Positions 48,139 to 57,519 of a stretch of 64,000 bases of DNA are shown here, piece after piece. The position numbers and the translations under genes were made by a program. The DNA is taken from assembly GCF_028473745.1 (NCBI RefSeq), contig NZ_CP101137.1, positions 2,170,001 to 2,234,000 of the forward strand. Direction: 5' to 3'. Below the pieces are notes generated by a model. It had not been told where the DNA came from and did no database searches. It saw only the letters and a list, made by a program, of their open reading frames with translations. Position 1 is the stretch's first letter, and each line of letters opens with the position of its first letter. This DNA is from Streptomyces sp. M92. Its GTDB lineage: Bacteria > Actinomycetota > Actinomycetes > Streptomycetales > Streptomycetaceae.

Positions 48139-48993
48139 ATGTTCCTCAGCGCTCCACCCGAGGTCACGGCACGCCGAGTGGCTTCGCTGGGCACGCTGGT
48201 CTCCGCACTGGAAATGCTGAGCCAGTCACGTAAGTTCGAAGACGGCGAAATGCTGAGCGGCCAGCTGGGCAACACGCGCCCCAAGTTCGCCAAGCGCTTT
48301 CCACGGCTGACGCGGGCCCTCGAGTCCAAGAAGGCGGCGGTGGCCCTGTACGGGATACAGGCCGGTGCCTCCGCCGCCACCCTGGTCTGGGGCCACAGGC
48401 GAGGAGTCCGGACGGCGGGCAGTGCCGTGCTCGCGGTGACGGGCGCGGCCGGCCGGCTGCGCTCCCCCTACGGGGGCGACGGAGCGGACCAGCTGCAGCA
48501 GGTGATCAACGTCGTCCTCGCCTCGACCGGCACCTTCATGGACGGCGAGAAGGCCCGTGACGTGGCCATGCGCGCGCTGGCCCTGGAGACGACCATCTCC
48601 TATGTCGCCTCCGGCGTGGTCAAGCTCGTCTCCCCGGTGTGGCTCAGCGGTGAGGCGTTCAATGGGGTCATCCGTACGCACAACTACGGTGACCAGCGTG
48701 TCTACCGGCTCGTACACCGGTACCCGGTGGTGGGAAAGCTGGTGACCTGGGGCACGATCGCCGCGGAGGTGTCCTTCCCGCTGGTCTTCGTGCTGCCCAA
48801 GCCCGCGGCCAAGGCGTTCCTCGGCTCGATGACGCTCTTCCACCTCGGCATCGGGCAGTTCATGGGCCTCAACCGCTTCGTGCTGGCCTTCGGCGCCACC
48901 CACCCCGCGCTCCTCTACGTCTTCGCCCAGCAGGAGAAGGGCGCGGAACTGGCCGCCGCACACGCCACGGCCTCTCCGGCCGCCCAGGGGTGA
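48139..48993 (+). CDS. HTTM/DoxX-like membrane protein of the RiPP cluster
   Basis: A 284-residue polytopic membrane protein with hydrophobic segments near residues 70-85, 90-105, 160-180 (TTISYVASGVVKLVSPVWLS), 210-235 and 240-262. The sequence SGVVKLVSPVWLSGEAF and later HRYPVVGKL resemble HTTM domains, the membrane part of vitamin K-dependent carboxylase-like proteins. In linaridin clusters unassigned membrane proteins of this kind are needed for maturation. ATG at 48139; there is no clear ribosome site, so read-through from the precursor transcript may matter. Last gene of the RiPP cluster. Confidence 0.8.
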   Translation: MFLSAPPEVTARRVASLGTLVSALEMLSQSRKFEDGEMLSGQLGNTRPKFAKRFPRLTRALESKKAAVALYGIQAGASAATLVWGHRRGVRTAGSAVLAVTGAAGRLRSPYGGDGADQLQQVINVVLASTGTFMDGEKARDVAMRALALETTISYVASGVVKLVSPVWLSGEAFNGVIRTHNYGDQRVYRLVHRYPVVGKLVTWGTIAAEVSFPLVFVLPKPAAKAFLGSMTLFHLGIGQFMGLNRFVLAFGATHPALLYVFAQQEKGAELAAAHATASPAAQG

Positions 48994-49198
48994 CACCGGG
49001 GGTGACGAGCGGGCGGGACCAAGGGGCCTCAGGGGGAGGTGCGCCGCCGTATTCTTCTGGGTCCACGGTTACCGGGTCTTCCGGACCGGGGCAGCGCACG
49101 CTCCGGGGCCCGGTGGAACCCGGGACCCGACGGCTGCGTTGATACGTTAGGGCAGCCAGTCCCAGCCCGCCTCCCCCAGCAGCAGGAGCCACAATCCC

Positions 49199-50041
49199 GT
49201 GACCACGCTTGCGCTCGGCCCCGAGTGGCTGAGCCCGGACTACCTGATCGAGACCTTCGCTCTGCCGGGCATCCTGCTCATCGTCTTCGCCGAGTCCGGA
49301 CTCTTCGCGTTCCTGCCCGGCGACTCGCTGCTGTTCACGGCGGGGCTCTTCGTCGCCCAGGGCGAGTACATCAGCCAGCCGCTGTGGCTGGTGTGCACCC
49401 TGATCGTGCTGGCCGCCGTCATCGGCGACCAAGTGGGCTACATGATCGGGAAGTTCCTCGGCCCCAAGCTCTTCAACCGCCCCGACTCCAAGCTCTTCAA
49501 ACAGGAGAACCTGGACAAGGCGCACGAGTTCATGGAGAAGTACGGCCCCAAGGCGATCGTCCTGGCCCGTTTCGTGCCGATCGTGCGCACCTTCGCCCCC
49601 ATCGTGGCCGGCGCCGGCCGCATGCAGTACCGCACCTTCCTCACGTACAACGTCATCGGCGGCGTCGCCTGGGGCTCGGGCGTCACCCTCGCGGGCTACT
49701 GGCTCGGCCAGATCGAGTTCATCCGTACCAACGTCGAGCCGATCCTCGTCCTGATCGTTGTTCTTTCGGTCGTCCCGATCGCCATCGAGTACCTGCGCGA
49801 GCGCAAGAAGAAGCAGCAGCAGCCCGTGGCGGCTCCCCAGCCCGCGGCGCCCCAGCCCGCGGCGCCCCAGGGCTGGCAGCAGCCCCAGCCCGCGTACCCG
49901 GTGATGGACGACGCCACGACCCAGCTCCGCAGGGTGGACCCGTACCAGCAGCCGCAGCAGCCCCAGCAGTACCAGGAGCCGTACGCCCAGCAGCCGTACG
50001 ACCAGCAGGGCGGCCAGTACCCCTACAACCAGGGTCGCTGA
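49199..50041 (+). CDS. DedA-family membrane protein (VTT domain)
   Basis: A 280-residue DedA protein. The core SNARE-associated region shows IVFAESGLFAFLPGDSLLF, LAAVIGDQVGYMIGKFLG, FMEKYGPKAIVLARFVPIVR and FAPIVAGAGRMQY, with several membrane helices. The last 80 residues are a Gln/Pro/Tyr-rich tail (PQPAAPQPAAPQGWQQPQPA). DedA proteins flip membrane lipids and support envelope stability. GTG start with CAGGAG upstream. First core gene to the right of the RiPP cluster. Confidence 0.93.
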   Translation: MTTLALGPEWLSPDYLIETFALPGILLIVFAESGLFAFLPGDSLLFTAGLFVAQGEYISQPLWLVCTLIVLAAVIGDQVGYMIGKFLGPKLFNRPDSKLFKQENLDKAHEFMEKYGPKAIVLARFVPIVRTFAPIVAGAGRMQYRTFLTYNVIGGVAWGSGVTLAGYWLGQIEFIRTNVEPILVLIVVLSVVPIAIEYLRERKKKQQQPVAAPQPAAPQPAAPQGWQQPQPAYPVMDDATTQLRRVDPYQQPQQPQQYQEPYAQQPYDQQGGQYPYNQGR

Positions 50042-50160
50042 ACCCCGCCCAGGGGCGCGGGGCCGCATCGACATGCGGCTCCGCCGCGTGGGCGCGACCG
50101 GCCCCAGCGAGCCGGCAGCCGCCGACGTGCAGCACCACCCGAGCTCGTAGGCGCCCGGCG
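50042..50160. repeat. Dispersed Streptomyces intergenic repeat
   Basis: The segment contains GCATCGACATGCGGCTCCGC followed by GTGGGCGCGACC, a pattern I know from many intergenic regions of Streptomyces genomes. It lies between convergent genes and has hairpin potential (GCGGCTCCGCCGC). Confidence 0.6.
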
Positions 50161-51867
50161 CTAGAACCCCCGCGTCCGCTTCGCCGCCCGGCGTCCCGCC
50201 GCACTCGCCGCGCCGGGCACCTTCAGGAACAGCCGCGAGATCTCCCCACCCAGGTTCACGCCGATCGCGATGGCCATCGCCAGCGCCACCGCGTTGGACA
50301 GCGACAGCAACCCCGAGTCGACCTCGCTCTGCGCGATCCCCAGCAGACCGAAGTACGTCGCCGAACCGGGCAGCAGCGGGCCGATCGCGGCCGTCGTGTA
50401 CGGCAGCGCCGACGCGAACCGGTACCGGGACATCAGTTGCCCGAACAGGCCCACGAGCCCTGCCGCGGCGGCCGTGGAGGCCACCGGCGAGATGCCGCCG
50501 GCGAAGTGCATGGCGCCGTAGACGCACCAGGCGACGCCCCCGTTCAGAGTCACCGCCAGCACGGTGGACCGTTCCTGCTGGAGCAGGATCGCGAAGGCCA
50601 GCGACAGCAGCATCGAGGCGAAGATCTGCACGAACGGTTCGTCACCGGTGCCCAGCTTGGCGTCCGGATTGAGCTCGGCGCCCAGCTGGACGCCGAAGTA
50701 CAGCACCACCAGCACCCCGGCGACGATGCTGACGAAGAAGTACATGACCTCGAGCAGACGTGCGGCGGCGGTGATGTAGAAGCCGGTCAGGCCGTCCTGC
50801 ACCCCCGCGACCAGCGCCCGCCCGGGCAGCAGTGCGAACAGGCCACCGGTGATGACCGCCGACGCCTTCACGTCGACGTGCGTCACCGTCAGCACGACGC
50901 CCATCGCGGCCGGCGGCATCGCGGCCACCGCGAACTGGTAGAACTCCGGCAGCCCGCGCCCGGCGCACAACCACGCCAGCCGGTCGCCGAGCATCGAGCC
51001 GAACATCGCCGCGAAGAACACGGTCAGCCCGCCACCGACCAGCAGCGAGGCCGCGCCCGCGAGCAGGCCACTTGCCACGGTCAGCACCCAGGTGGGGTAC
51101 GGGTGACGGTTGCGGCGGATCTCCGCGAGGCGCCGGTAGGCCTCCTCCAGGGAGATCTGCGTGTCCGGGTCGCTGAGATCGTCCACCAGGTGGAACACGG
51201 CCGCCAGCCGCGTGTAGTCGGTGCCCCGGCGGCGCACCGTCCGGGACGCCGTCACCGGGTCGTCGACCAGGGACGGCTGGTGGGAGATCGACAGCAGGGT
51301 GAAGGTGACGTTCGGCTCGCAGCGGTCCAGGCCGTAGGAGCGGCAGACGGCGAACATCGCCGCCTCCACGTCCTCGGCGCCCTCACCGCCCGCCAGCAGC
51401 AGCTCCCCGATGCGCAGCGTCAGGTCGAGCACGCGCGGCACGGCGGGGCCGGTCTCGTCGTCGTGCTTCTGCGACGGCTCGGGCGCGGGCCGCTCGGCCA
51501 CCGGCATGCGCAGCATCGCGCGCATCCGGTCCTGCCAGGGCACGTCCGTCAGGTTGACCGCCGGGATGCCGCTCGCCGGGGTGAAGGTGGCCGGCGACCA
51601 CGCGTGGTACGTGCTCGGCATGCTGAACGCCGAGCCCTCGAAGTCCGCGGGCGTTCCCGACGGCGCGTCCAGCCCCTCCGGCAGCGCGAACTCGGAGGTC
51701 GTCTCGGACTCCGTGCCGGCGTGCCGGGGCACCGCCAGCCCCTGCGGGATCTCGAACTCGGACGTCGTCGACGACTCGTCGTCGACCGGCGCGCCGACGC
51801 CGACGGGCGGCCGGAAGGCACTGCGCGCCTCGTCCGACTGCGGCTTGCGGTCCTCCGCCTCCGTCAC
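50161..51867 (-). CDS. Threonine/serine exporter family membrane protein (ThrE-like)
   Basis: About 568 residues. A cytoplasmic N-terminal half (LDLTLRIGELLLAGGEGAED, then CEPNVTFTLLSISH) is the DUF1212 part, followed by about ten membrane helices ending with the DUF3815 part. The family exports threonine and serine in Corynebacterium. The first 100 residues are acidic, with repeated TTSEFEIP / TTSEFALP elements. GTG at 51867 has GGGAG nine bases upstream; a GTG at 51900 gives 11 more residues but its spacing is too tight. Confidence 0.85.
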   Translation of the reverse strand: MTEAEDRKPQSDEARSAFRPPVGVGAPVDDESSTTSEFEIPQGLAVPRHAGTESETTSEFALPEGLDAPSGTPADFEGSAFSMPSTYHAWSPATFTPASGIPAVNLTDVPWQDRMRAMLRMPVAERPAPEPSQKHDDETGPAVPRVLDLTLRIGELLLAGGEGAEDVEAAMFAVCRSYGLDRCEPNVTFTLLSISHQPSLVDDPVTASRTVRRRGTDYTRLAAVFHLVDDLSDPDTQISLEEAYRRLAEIRRNRHPYPTWVLTVASGLLAGAASLLVGGGLTVFFAAMFGSMLGDRLAWLCAGRGLPEFYQFAVAAMPPAAMGVVLTVTHVDVKASAVITGGLFALLPGRALVAGVQDGLTGFYITAAARLLEVMYFFVSIVAGVLVVLYFGVQLGAELNPDAKLGTGDEPFVQIFASMLLSLAFAILLQQERSTVLAVTLNGGVAWCVYGAMHFAGGISPVASTAAAAGLVGLFGQLMSRYRFASALPYTTAAIGPLLPGSATYFGLLGIAQSEVDSGLLSLSNAVALAMAIAIGVNLGGEISRLFLKVPGAASAAGRRAAKRTRGF

Positions 51868-51936
51868 CTGCGAAACGCTCCCTGGGCCCTCGTACGACAC
51901 ACCCCCTTGTAGCCCTCAGTATGCGCACCCAAACGC

Positions 51937-51972
51937 GTAACGGGCCGCACGCGTGCGCGTGCGGCCCGTTAC
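51937..51972 (-). terminator. Terminator of ppa
   Basis: A 16-base-pair stem (51937-51952 with 51957-51972) and a four-base loop, located just after the ppa stop in the direction of transcription. Confidence 0.88.
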
Positions 51973-51994
51973 GGAAGGGATTCAGGAGGCGTGC

Positions 51995-52486
51995 TCAGTG
52001 GCCGCCCTGGTCCTTGAAGCGCTTGTAGGACCGCTCGATCTCGGCCTCGGCGTCCGTGCGGCCCACCCAGTCGGCGCCCTCGACGGACTTGCCGGGCTCC
52101 AGGTCCTTGTAGACCTCGAAGAAGTGCTGGATCTCCAGGCGGTCGAACTCCGAGACGTGGTGGATGTCACGCAGGTGCTCCACACGCGGGTCGGTCGACG
52201 GGACACACAGCAGCTTGTCGTCGCCGCCGGCCTCGTCCGTCATCCGGAACATGCCGATCGCGCGGCAGCGGATCAGGCAGCCCGGGAACGTCGGCTCGTC
52301 CAGGATGACCAGCGCGTCCAGCGGGTCGCCGTCCTCGCCGAGGGTGTTCTCGACGAAGCCGTAGTCGGTCGGGTAGGCGGTCGAGGTGAACAGGCGGCGG
52401 TCCAGGCGGATACGACCGGTCTCGTGGTCCACCTCGTACTTGTTCCGCGAACCCTTCGGGATCTCGATCGTGACGTCGAACTCCAC
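51995..52486 (-). CDS. ppa: Inorganic pyrophosphatase
   Basis: A 163-residue family I soluble pyrophosphatase that splits pyrophosphate from biosynthetic reactions. The metal and substrate residues are in [39 protein letters not shown] and the late [12 protein letters not shown] at 52486 with GGAGGAG upstream gives the standard Streptomyces length; an ATG at 52501 is possible but lacks a site. Divergent from the carboxypeptidase gene. Confidence 0.95.
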   Translation of the reverse strand: MEFDVTIEIPKGSRNKYEVDHETGRIRLDRRLFTSTAYPTDYGFVENTLGEDGDPLDALVILDEPTFPGCLIRCRAIGMFRMTDEAGGDDKLLCVPSTDPRVEHLRDIHHVSEFDRLEIQHFFEVYKDLEPGKSVEGADWVGRTDAEAEIERSYKRFKDQGGH

Positions 52487-52565
52487 CGGACGCTCCTCCA
52501 TGATCAGCACACAGTTCTGGTGGTTAAGTGTCCCTCACGCAGGTGTGTGATCGCGAAAGGGGCTG

Positions 52566-54134
52566 GTGGTAGTGCCAGAGCTGAGGCCTTGGCGGGCCGC
52601 GGGACCGCGTGTGGCGCGGGCCGCGCGTGCCGTCCGACCGCGGTTCGCACGGTTCGCACGGGCCACGGCGCCGCAGCTCGACCGGGTCACGAGGCCCAAG
52701 ACCTGGCAGTACACCGCCGGTGCCGCCACGGCCGGGCTGGCACTGGCCGCCGGTGTGGTGACCGCCGCCGGCCCCTGGGACTCCAGGGGTCAGCGTACGG
52801 CCGAGCGGGACCGGGCCGTCGCCCTGGAGCGCACGGGTGGCGCAGATCACGGCCGCGGACCGGACGGCTCCGGTACGACGTCCGGCTCGCCGCGCCCCGC
52901 GCCCAGCGCCCCGTCCGTCCTCACCGGCCTCGGCGGCACGGCGGACGGCGCCCCGCGCGGCGCCGAGGCCGTGCCCGGCGGCACTCCCCTGGCCGACGTC
53001 CTCGGACCGCTGACGGAGGACCCGGCGCTCGGCGGCCGCGGGGCGGCCGTCGTGGACCTCACCACCGGCGAGCGCCTTTACGGCCGAAGCGCCGACACGG
53101 CACTCACCCCCGCCTCCACCACCAAGATCGCCACCGCCGTCGCCGCGCTCACCGCCCTCGGTCCCGACCACCGCCTCACCACCCGCACCGCCCTGGAGAC
53201 CGACACCGGCGAACTCGTCCTCGTCGGCGGCGGCGACCCCACGCTCACCGCGCGGAAGGACGCCCGGGGCCTCGCGAGCCTGCGCACCCTCGCCGAGAGG
53301 ACCGCCGCCGCCCTGAAGAAGCGCGACGTGCGCGAGGTGACGCTGTCGTACGACACGACGCTCTACGCCGGTACGGAAATGCACCCGATCGGAGTCAACG
53401 AGAACCTCGCCCGCGTCACCGCCCTGATGGCCGACGAGGGCCGCACGGACGACTCCGTCAGCGGCCCCGCCCCGCGCGTGCCCGACCCGGCCGCCGACGC
53501 CGCCCGTGCCTTCGCCGAGTTCCTGGAGCGGCACGGCGTCACCGCGTCGGCCCCGGGCCCCTCCAAGGCCACCGACCGCGCGGACACCCTCGCCACCGTC
53601 TCCTCACCCCCGCTGTCGGCGCTGGTCGAGCGGATGCTGACCAACAGCGACAACGACCTCGCCGAGGCCCTGGCCCGCCACACCGCCCTGGCGAGCGGCG
53701 AGAGCGCCGACTTCGACGGGGTCTCGGCGGCGATCACGGCCCGCCTGAAGCAACTGGGCCTGCCCGTGGACGGCGCCCGCTTCCACGACGGCAGCGGCCT
53801 GGACCGCACCGACCGCATCACCGCCGGCCTCCTCACCGCCCTGCTCGCCGAGGCCGCCGACCCGTCCCGCCCCGAGCTCCGCCCGGTCCTCACCGGCCTG
53901 CCCGTCGCCGGCTTCACCGGCACCCTGAGCGGCCGCTACACGGACCGCGCGGCCGGTGTCGTACGCGCCAAGACCGGCACCCTGACGGGCGTCAACACCC
54001 TCGCCGGCACGGTCGCCACCCCCGACGGCCGCCTCCTGGGCTTCGCCTTCCTGGCCTCGGACACGACGAACGCGTGGGAGGCCCAGGCGGCCCTGGACCG
54101 GCTGGCTACGGCCCTGGCGTCCGGGCCGCCGTAG
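52566..54134 (+). CDS. D-alanyl-D-alanine carboxypeptidase/endopeptidase (PBP4, S13 family)
   Basis: A 522-residue penicillin-binding protein of low mass. The active-site Ser is in PASTTKIAT (SxxK), the second motif is TNSDND (SxN) and the third is RAKTGTLTG (KTG). Residues 45-62 (YTAGAATAGLALAAGVVTAA) form a signal anchor. It removes terminal D-Ala from peptidoglycan stems or cuts cross-links. GTG start with AAAGGGG upstream. The order ppa - PBP4 - DUF2342 - tilS - hpt - ftsH is conserved in Streptomyces. Confidence 0.93.
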   Translation: MVVPELRPWRAAGPRVARAARAVRPRFARFARATAPQLDRVTRPKTWQYTAGAATAGLALAAGVVTAAGPWDSRGQRTAERDRAVALERTGGADHGRGPDGSGTTSGSPRPAPSAPSVLTGLGGTADGAPRGAEAVPGGTPLADVLGPLTEDPALGGRGAAVVDLTTGERLYGRSADTALTPASTTKIATAVAALTALGPDHRLTTRTALETDTGELVLVGGGDPTLTARKDARGLASLRTLAERTAAALKKRDVREVTLSYDTTLYAGTEMHPIGVNENLARVTALMADEGRTDDSVSGPAPRVPDPAADAARAFAEFLERHGVTASAPGPSKATDRADTLATVSSPPLSALVERMLTNSDNDLAEALARHTALASGESADFDGVSAAITARLKQLGLPVDGARFHDGSGLDRTDRITAGLLTALLAEAADPSRPELRPVLTGLPVAGFTGTLSGRYTDRAAGVVRAKTGTLTGVNTLAGTVATPDGRLLGFAFLASDTTNAWEAQAALDRLATALASGPP

Positions 54135-54317
54135 CCGTCCCCCTCCGCGGCTGCGGGCAGTCGTGCCGCCGGGGCGGACGGGTGGGCGCAGCGGCACCCC
54201 GCCGCGTCGGGCCGCGCGCCCACCCCCGCCCCGCACCAACGCGGGTTCCCCCGAGCCCCCCACCCCACCGCCCGCCACAGCCTGCCCCCAGCGGCAGCGC
54301 TCACGTACGGTTGAGGA
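54135..54317. repeat. Dispersed intergenic repeat with GGCTGCGGGCAGTCGTGCCG
   Basis: The sequence GCTGCGGGCAGTCGTGCC at about 54151-54168 recurs near the right edge of the window (63943-63962). Both lie in non-coding DNA between genes. It is a known type of short dispersed repeat in Streptomyces, with hairpin potential. Confidence 0.6.
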
Positions 54318-55445
54318 ATGACGAGCATCGGCGCATCCTCCGGCATGGTCGACTGGAACCTCGCGGTGGCGACCGCGACCCGGCTCGTACGGCCGGGCCC
54401 CGAGGTGAGCCGCGACGAGGCCAGGGCCGTCGTCGCAGAGCTCCGCCGCCACGCCAAGTCCTCGGAGGAGCACGTCCGCGGCTTCACCCGCCTGGCCACC
54501 GAGGAGGCCCACGACACCCCCGTCCTCGTCGTCGACCGCCCGGGCTGGGTCCGGGCGAACGTCGCCGGGTTCCGGGAGATCCTCAAGCCGCTGCTGGAGA
54601 AGATGGAGGAGCGGCGCGGCGGCGGCGCGGGCAACGCGGTCCTCGGCGCCGTCGGCGGCAAGGTCACCGGCGTGGAGCTGGGCATGCTGCTGTCCTTCCT
54701 GTCCTCCCGGGTCCTCGGCCAGTACGAGACCTTCGCCCCGGCCACCCGCGAGCTGCCCGCGGGCGCGAACGGCGGTGGCCGGCTCCTCCTGGTCGCGCCG
54801 AACATCGTGCACGTCGAGCGCGAACTCGACGTCGACCCGCACGACTTCCGCCTCTGGGTGTGCCTGCACGAGGAGACGCACCGCACCCAGTTCACTGCGG
54901 TGCCCTGGCTGCGCGACCACCTGGAGGGCGAAATCCAGTCGTTCCTCTCGGAGACCGACGTCGACCCCATGACCGTGCTGGAGCGGGTCCGCGAGGCCGC
55001 CCAGACCCTCGCCGGGGGACGCCCCGAGGGCGAGGAGGACGACGGCGGCCGGTCGCTGGTGGAGCTGGTGCAGACCCCGGCCCAGCGGGAGGTCCTCGGC
55101 CGCCTCACCGCCGTGATGTCGCTCCTGGAGGGGCACGCCGATTTCGTGATGGACGGGGTCGGCCCGGCGGTCGTGCCGAGCGTCGGGGAGATCCGCGAGA
55201 AGTTCCAGCAGCGCCGTGCCAAGGGCGCCTCGCGCCTCGACCTGGCGCTGCGCAAGCTGCTCGGCCTGGACGCCAAGCTCCGCCAGTACCGGGACGGCGA
55301 ACGCTTCGTGCGGGCCGTCGTCGAGGAGTGCGGCATGGACGGTTTCAACCGCGTCTGGACCTCGCCCAACACCCTCCCCACCAAGGCGGAGATCTCCAAA
55401 CCGGCGGACTGGATCGCGCGGGTGCACCGCAAGCCGGAGTCGTGA
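54318..55445 (+). CDS. DUF2342 zinc-dependent metalloprotease-like protein
   Basis: A 375-residue protein of the family annotated as coenzyme F420 biosynthesis-associated or zinc-dependent metalloprotease. The metal motif LHEETHRTQF (HExxH) is near residue 195, with GRLLLVAPNIVHVERELDVD before it and EGHADFVMDGVGP near 275 supplying a third ligand. The protein is conserved in Actinobacteria; substrate unknown. ATG at 54318. Its neighbours are housekeeping genes. Confidence 0.88.
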   Translation: MTSIGASSGMVDWNLAVATATRLVRPGPEVSRDEARAVVAELRRHAKSSEEHVRGFTRLATEEAHDTPVLVVDRPGWVRANVAGFREILKPLLEKMEERRGGGAGNAVLGAVGGKVTGVELGMLLSFLSSRVLGQYETFAPATRELPAGANGGGRLLLVAPNIVHVERELDVDPHDFRLWVCLHEETHRTQFTAVPWLRDHLEGEIQSFLSETDVDPMTVLERVREAAQTLAGGRPEGEEDDGGRSLVELVQTPAQREVLGRLTAVMSLLEGHADFVMDGVGPAVVPSVGEIREKFQQRRAKGASRLDLALRKLLGLDAKLRQYRDGERFVRAVVEECGMDGFNRVWTSPNTLPTKAEISKPADWIARVHRKPES

Positions 55446-55637
55446 GCCCCGGGGATCGGGCGTGAACGAATCCGGCCGACGGCAGTCGAACGCCCCTCCA
55501 ATCACCCGTCCGAGGGACCGTGGGCTCTCGACAGGCGTGCGATGCTCGGGGAACGGCCCGTTTCTGTCACCATCTACACACTCTGTGTGACCGAACCTCG
55601 GGCTCACCCCCCGACAACTTCATGAAGGGCACCGGAC

Positions 55638-56684
55638 ATGGGTCCCCATCCTGCGGTCGCGGCGATACGCCTGGCGGTCCGCCGCGTCCTCCACGACATC
55701 CTCACCGAACTGAACACCACGGCCGGCGTACCCGCTGCGACGGCCGCCGAGCGCATGCCCGAGCGCCCGCCGTCGCCGCTCGTGCTCGTGGCCTGCTCCG
55801 GCGGCGCCGACTCCATGGCGCTCGCCTCCGCCCTCGCCTTCGAGGCCCCCCGCCTCGGCGTCCGCGCCGGCGGCGTCACCGTCGACCACGGCCTGCAGAG
55901 CGGCTCCGACCTGCGCGCCGAAGAGGTCGTCCTGCGCCTGCGCGAACTGGGCCTGGACCCCGTCGAGGCCACCGCCGTGAGCGTCGGCCGCGCGGGCGGG
56001 CCCGAAGCCGCCGCCCGCGACGCCCGTTATGCCGCCCTGGACGCCGCCGCCGCCCGCCACGAAGCCGCCGCCGTCCTGCTCGGCCACACCCGCGACGACC
56101 AGGCCGAGACCGTCCTGCTGGGCCTCGCCCGCGGCTCCGGCATCCGCTCCCTGTCGGGCATGGCCGCGGTCTCGGGGGCCGGCGGCCGTTACCGGCGTCC
56201 CTTCCTCCAGGTCGACCGGCAGACCGCCCGCAAGGCCTGCATGGTCCAGTCCCTGCCCGTCTGGGACGACCCGCACAACGCCGACCCGGCCTACACCCGC
56301 TCCCGGCTGCGTCACGAGGGTCTGCCCGCCCTGGAGAAGGCCCTCGGCAAGGGCGTCGTCGAGGCCCTCGCCCGTACGGCCCAGCTCTCCCGGGACGACG
56401 CCGACGCCCTCGACACCTGGGCCCGGCAGGCCGAGGCGGGCGTCCGCGACGCCTCCGGTGTGCTGGAGTGCGCCAAGCTCTACGCCCTGCCGCCCGCCGT
56501 ACGCCGCCGGATCCTGCGCCGCGCCGCCATCGACGCCGGTGCTCCGGCCGGCGCCCTGTTCGCCCGCCACATCGAGGAAGTCGACCGGCTGATCACCGGC
56601 TGGCGCGGTCAGGGAGCCATCAACCTCCCCGGCAAAGTCGTCGCCCGGCGGCAGGGTGGCAGACTGGTGATTCGGCAAGGCTGA
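55638..56684 (+). CDS. tilS: tRNA(Ile)-lysidine synthase
   Basis: A 348-residue N-type ATP pyrophosphatase. The PP-loop is [18 protein letters not shown] near residue 52, with [10 protein letters not shown] next and [20 protein letters not shown] near 147. It attaches lysine to C34 of tRNA-Ile(CAU), which is needed to read AUA codons. The gene is essential. ATG at 55638; hpt follows 57 bases later. Confidence 0.95.
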   Translation: MGPHPAVAAIRLAVRRVLHDILTELNTTAGVPAATAAERMPERPPSPLVLVACSGGADSMALASALAFEAPRLGVRAGGVTVDHGLQSGSDLRAEEVVLRLRELGLDPVEATAVSVGRAGGPEAAARDARYAALDAAAARHEAAAVLLGHTRDDQAETVLLGLARGSGIRSLSGMAAVSGAGGRYRRPFLQVDRQTARKACMVQSLPVWDDPHNADPAYTRSRLRHEGLPALEKALGKGVVEALARTAQLSRDDADALDTWARQAEAGVRDASGVLECAKLYALPPAVRRRILRRAAIDAGAPAGALFARHIEEVDRLITGWRGQGAINLPGKVVARRQGGRLVIRQG

Positions 56685-56741
56685 ATCCGGACCCTCCCAC
56701 CGATCCCGTACACGGATCGCCGGGGCGCTCCGGAGTGGCCG

Positions 56742-57320
56742 GTGGGACGACCGAAAGTGATGCGGGTGGACGCGAACGACATGGGTGCCGACCTCGAGAA
56801 GGTACTCATCACCAAGGAAGAGATCGACGCGAAGCTGGCCGAGCTGGCCTCGAAGATCGACGCGGAGTACGCGGGCAAGGACCTGCTCATCGTCGGCGTG
56901 CTCAAGGGCGCCGTGATGGTCATGGCCGACCTCGCGCGCACGCTGTCCACCCCCGTCACGATGGACTGGATGGCGGTGTCCTCGTACGGCGCGGGCACCC
57001 AGTCCTCCGGCGTGGTGCGGATCCTCAAGGACCTCGACACCGACATCAAGGGCAAGCACGTCCTGATCGTCGAGGACATCATCGACTCCGGCCTGACCCT
57101 GTCCTGGCTGATCTCCAACCTCGGCTCGCGCGAGCCCGCCTCCCTCAAGGTGTGCACGCTGCTGCGCAAGCCCGACGCCGCGAAGGTCGCCATCGACGTG
57201 GAGTGGGTCGGCTTCGACATCCCCAACGAGTTCGTCGTGGGCTACGGCCTCGACTATGCCGAGAAGTACCGCAACCTGCCGTTCGTCGGTACGCTCGCGC
57301 CCCACGTCTACGGCGGCTGA
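56742..57320 (+). CDS. hpt: Hypoxanthine phosphoribosyltransferase
   Basis: A 192-residue purine salvage enzyme (PRPP + hypoxanthine or guanine to IMP or GMP). The PRPP loop is [14 protein letters not shown] near residue 110, the earlier [13 protein letters not shown] and the [10 protein letters not shown] segment are family-typical, and [18 protein letters not shown] is the purine-binding end. GTG at 56742 has GGAG six bases upstream; an ATG at 56760 is an alternative. It precedes ftsH, as in most Actinobacteria. Confidence 0.95.
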   Translation: MGRPKVMRVDANDMGADLEKVLITKEEIDAKLAELASKIDAEYAGKDLLIVGVLKGAVMVMADLARTLSTPVTMDWMAVSSYGAGTQSSGVVRILKDLDTDIKGKHVLIVEDIIDSGLTLSWLISNLGSREPASLKVCTLLRKPDAAKVAIDVEWVGFDIPNEFVVGYGLDYAEKYRNLPFVGTLAPHVYGG

Positions 57321-57519
57321 CACGGCCCTGTGGCGCGCTCCGCGGCGTTTCGGGGGCGGCCGGGAACCCCGGAGGCCCCCGCGCCGTTGAAGCATGCAGA
57401 CGGGACGCCGGCGGTCCCGTGCGGCTGAGGGCCGCCCCGCTGGGGTACCGTCAGAAGAACTGTCTTATCAAACTCACTATGGCAGGAGGGACGGGGCGCC
57501 ACCGCTCCGGAGGATGGAC
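57321..57519 (+). promoter_or_regulatory. Leader and promoter region of ftsH
   Basis: A 199-base gap containing an AT-richer segment (CTTATCAAACTCACTATGG near 57463-57481) that stands out in this genome and is the likely promoter region. GGAGG at 57509-57513 is the ribosome site for the GTG at 57520. Confidence 0.5.

Noticed and set aside
48039..48233. Small open frame between the precursor and the HTTM-like gene
   Set aside because: It reads through the terminator hairpin and overlaps the start of the membrane protein gene in another frame.
49039..51912. Long + strand frame across dedA and the ThrE-like gene, and 51953-55465 across ppa to DUF2342
   Set aside because: Codon-bias shadows; they cross terminators and real gene boundaries.
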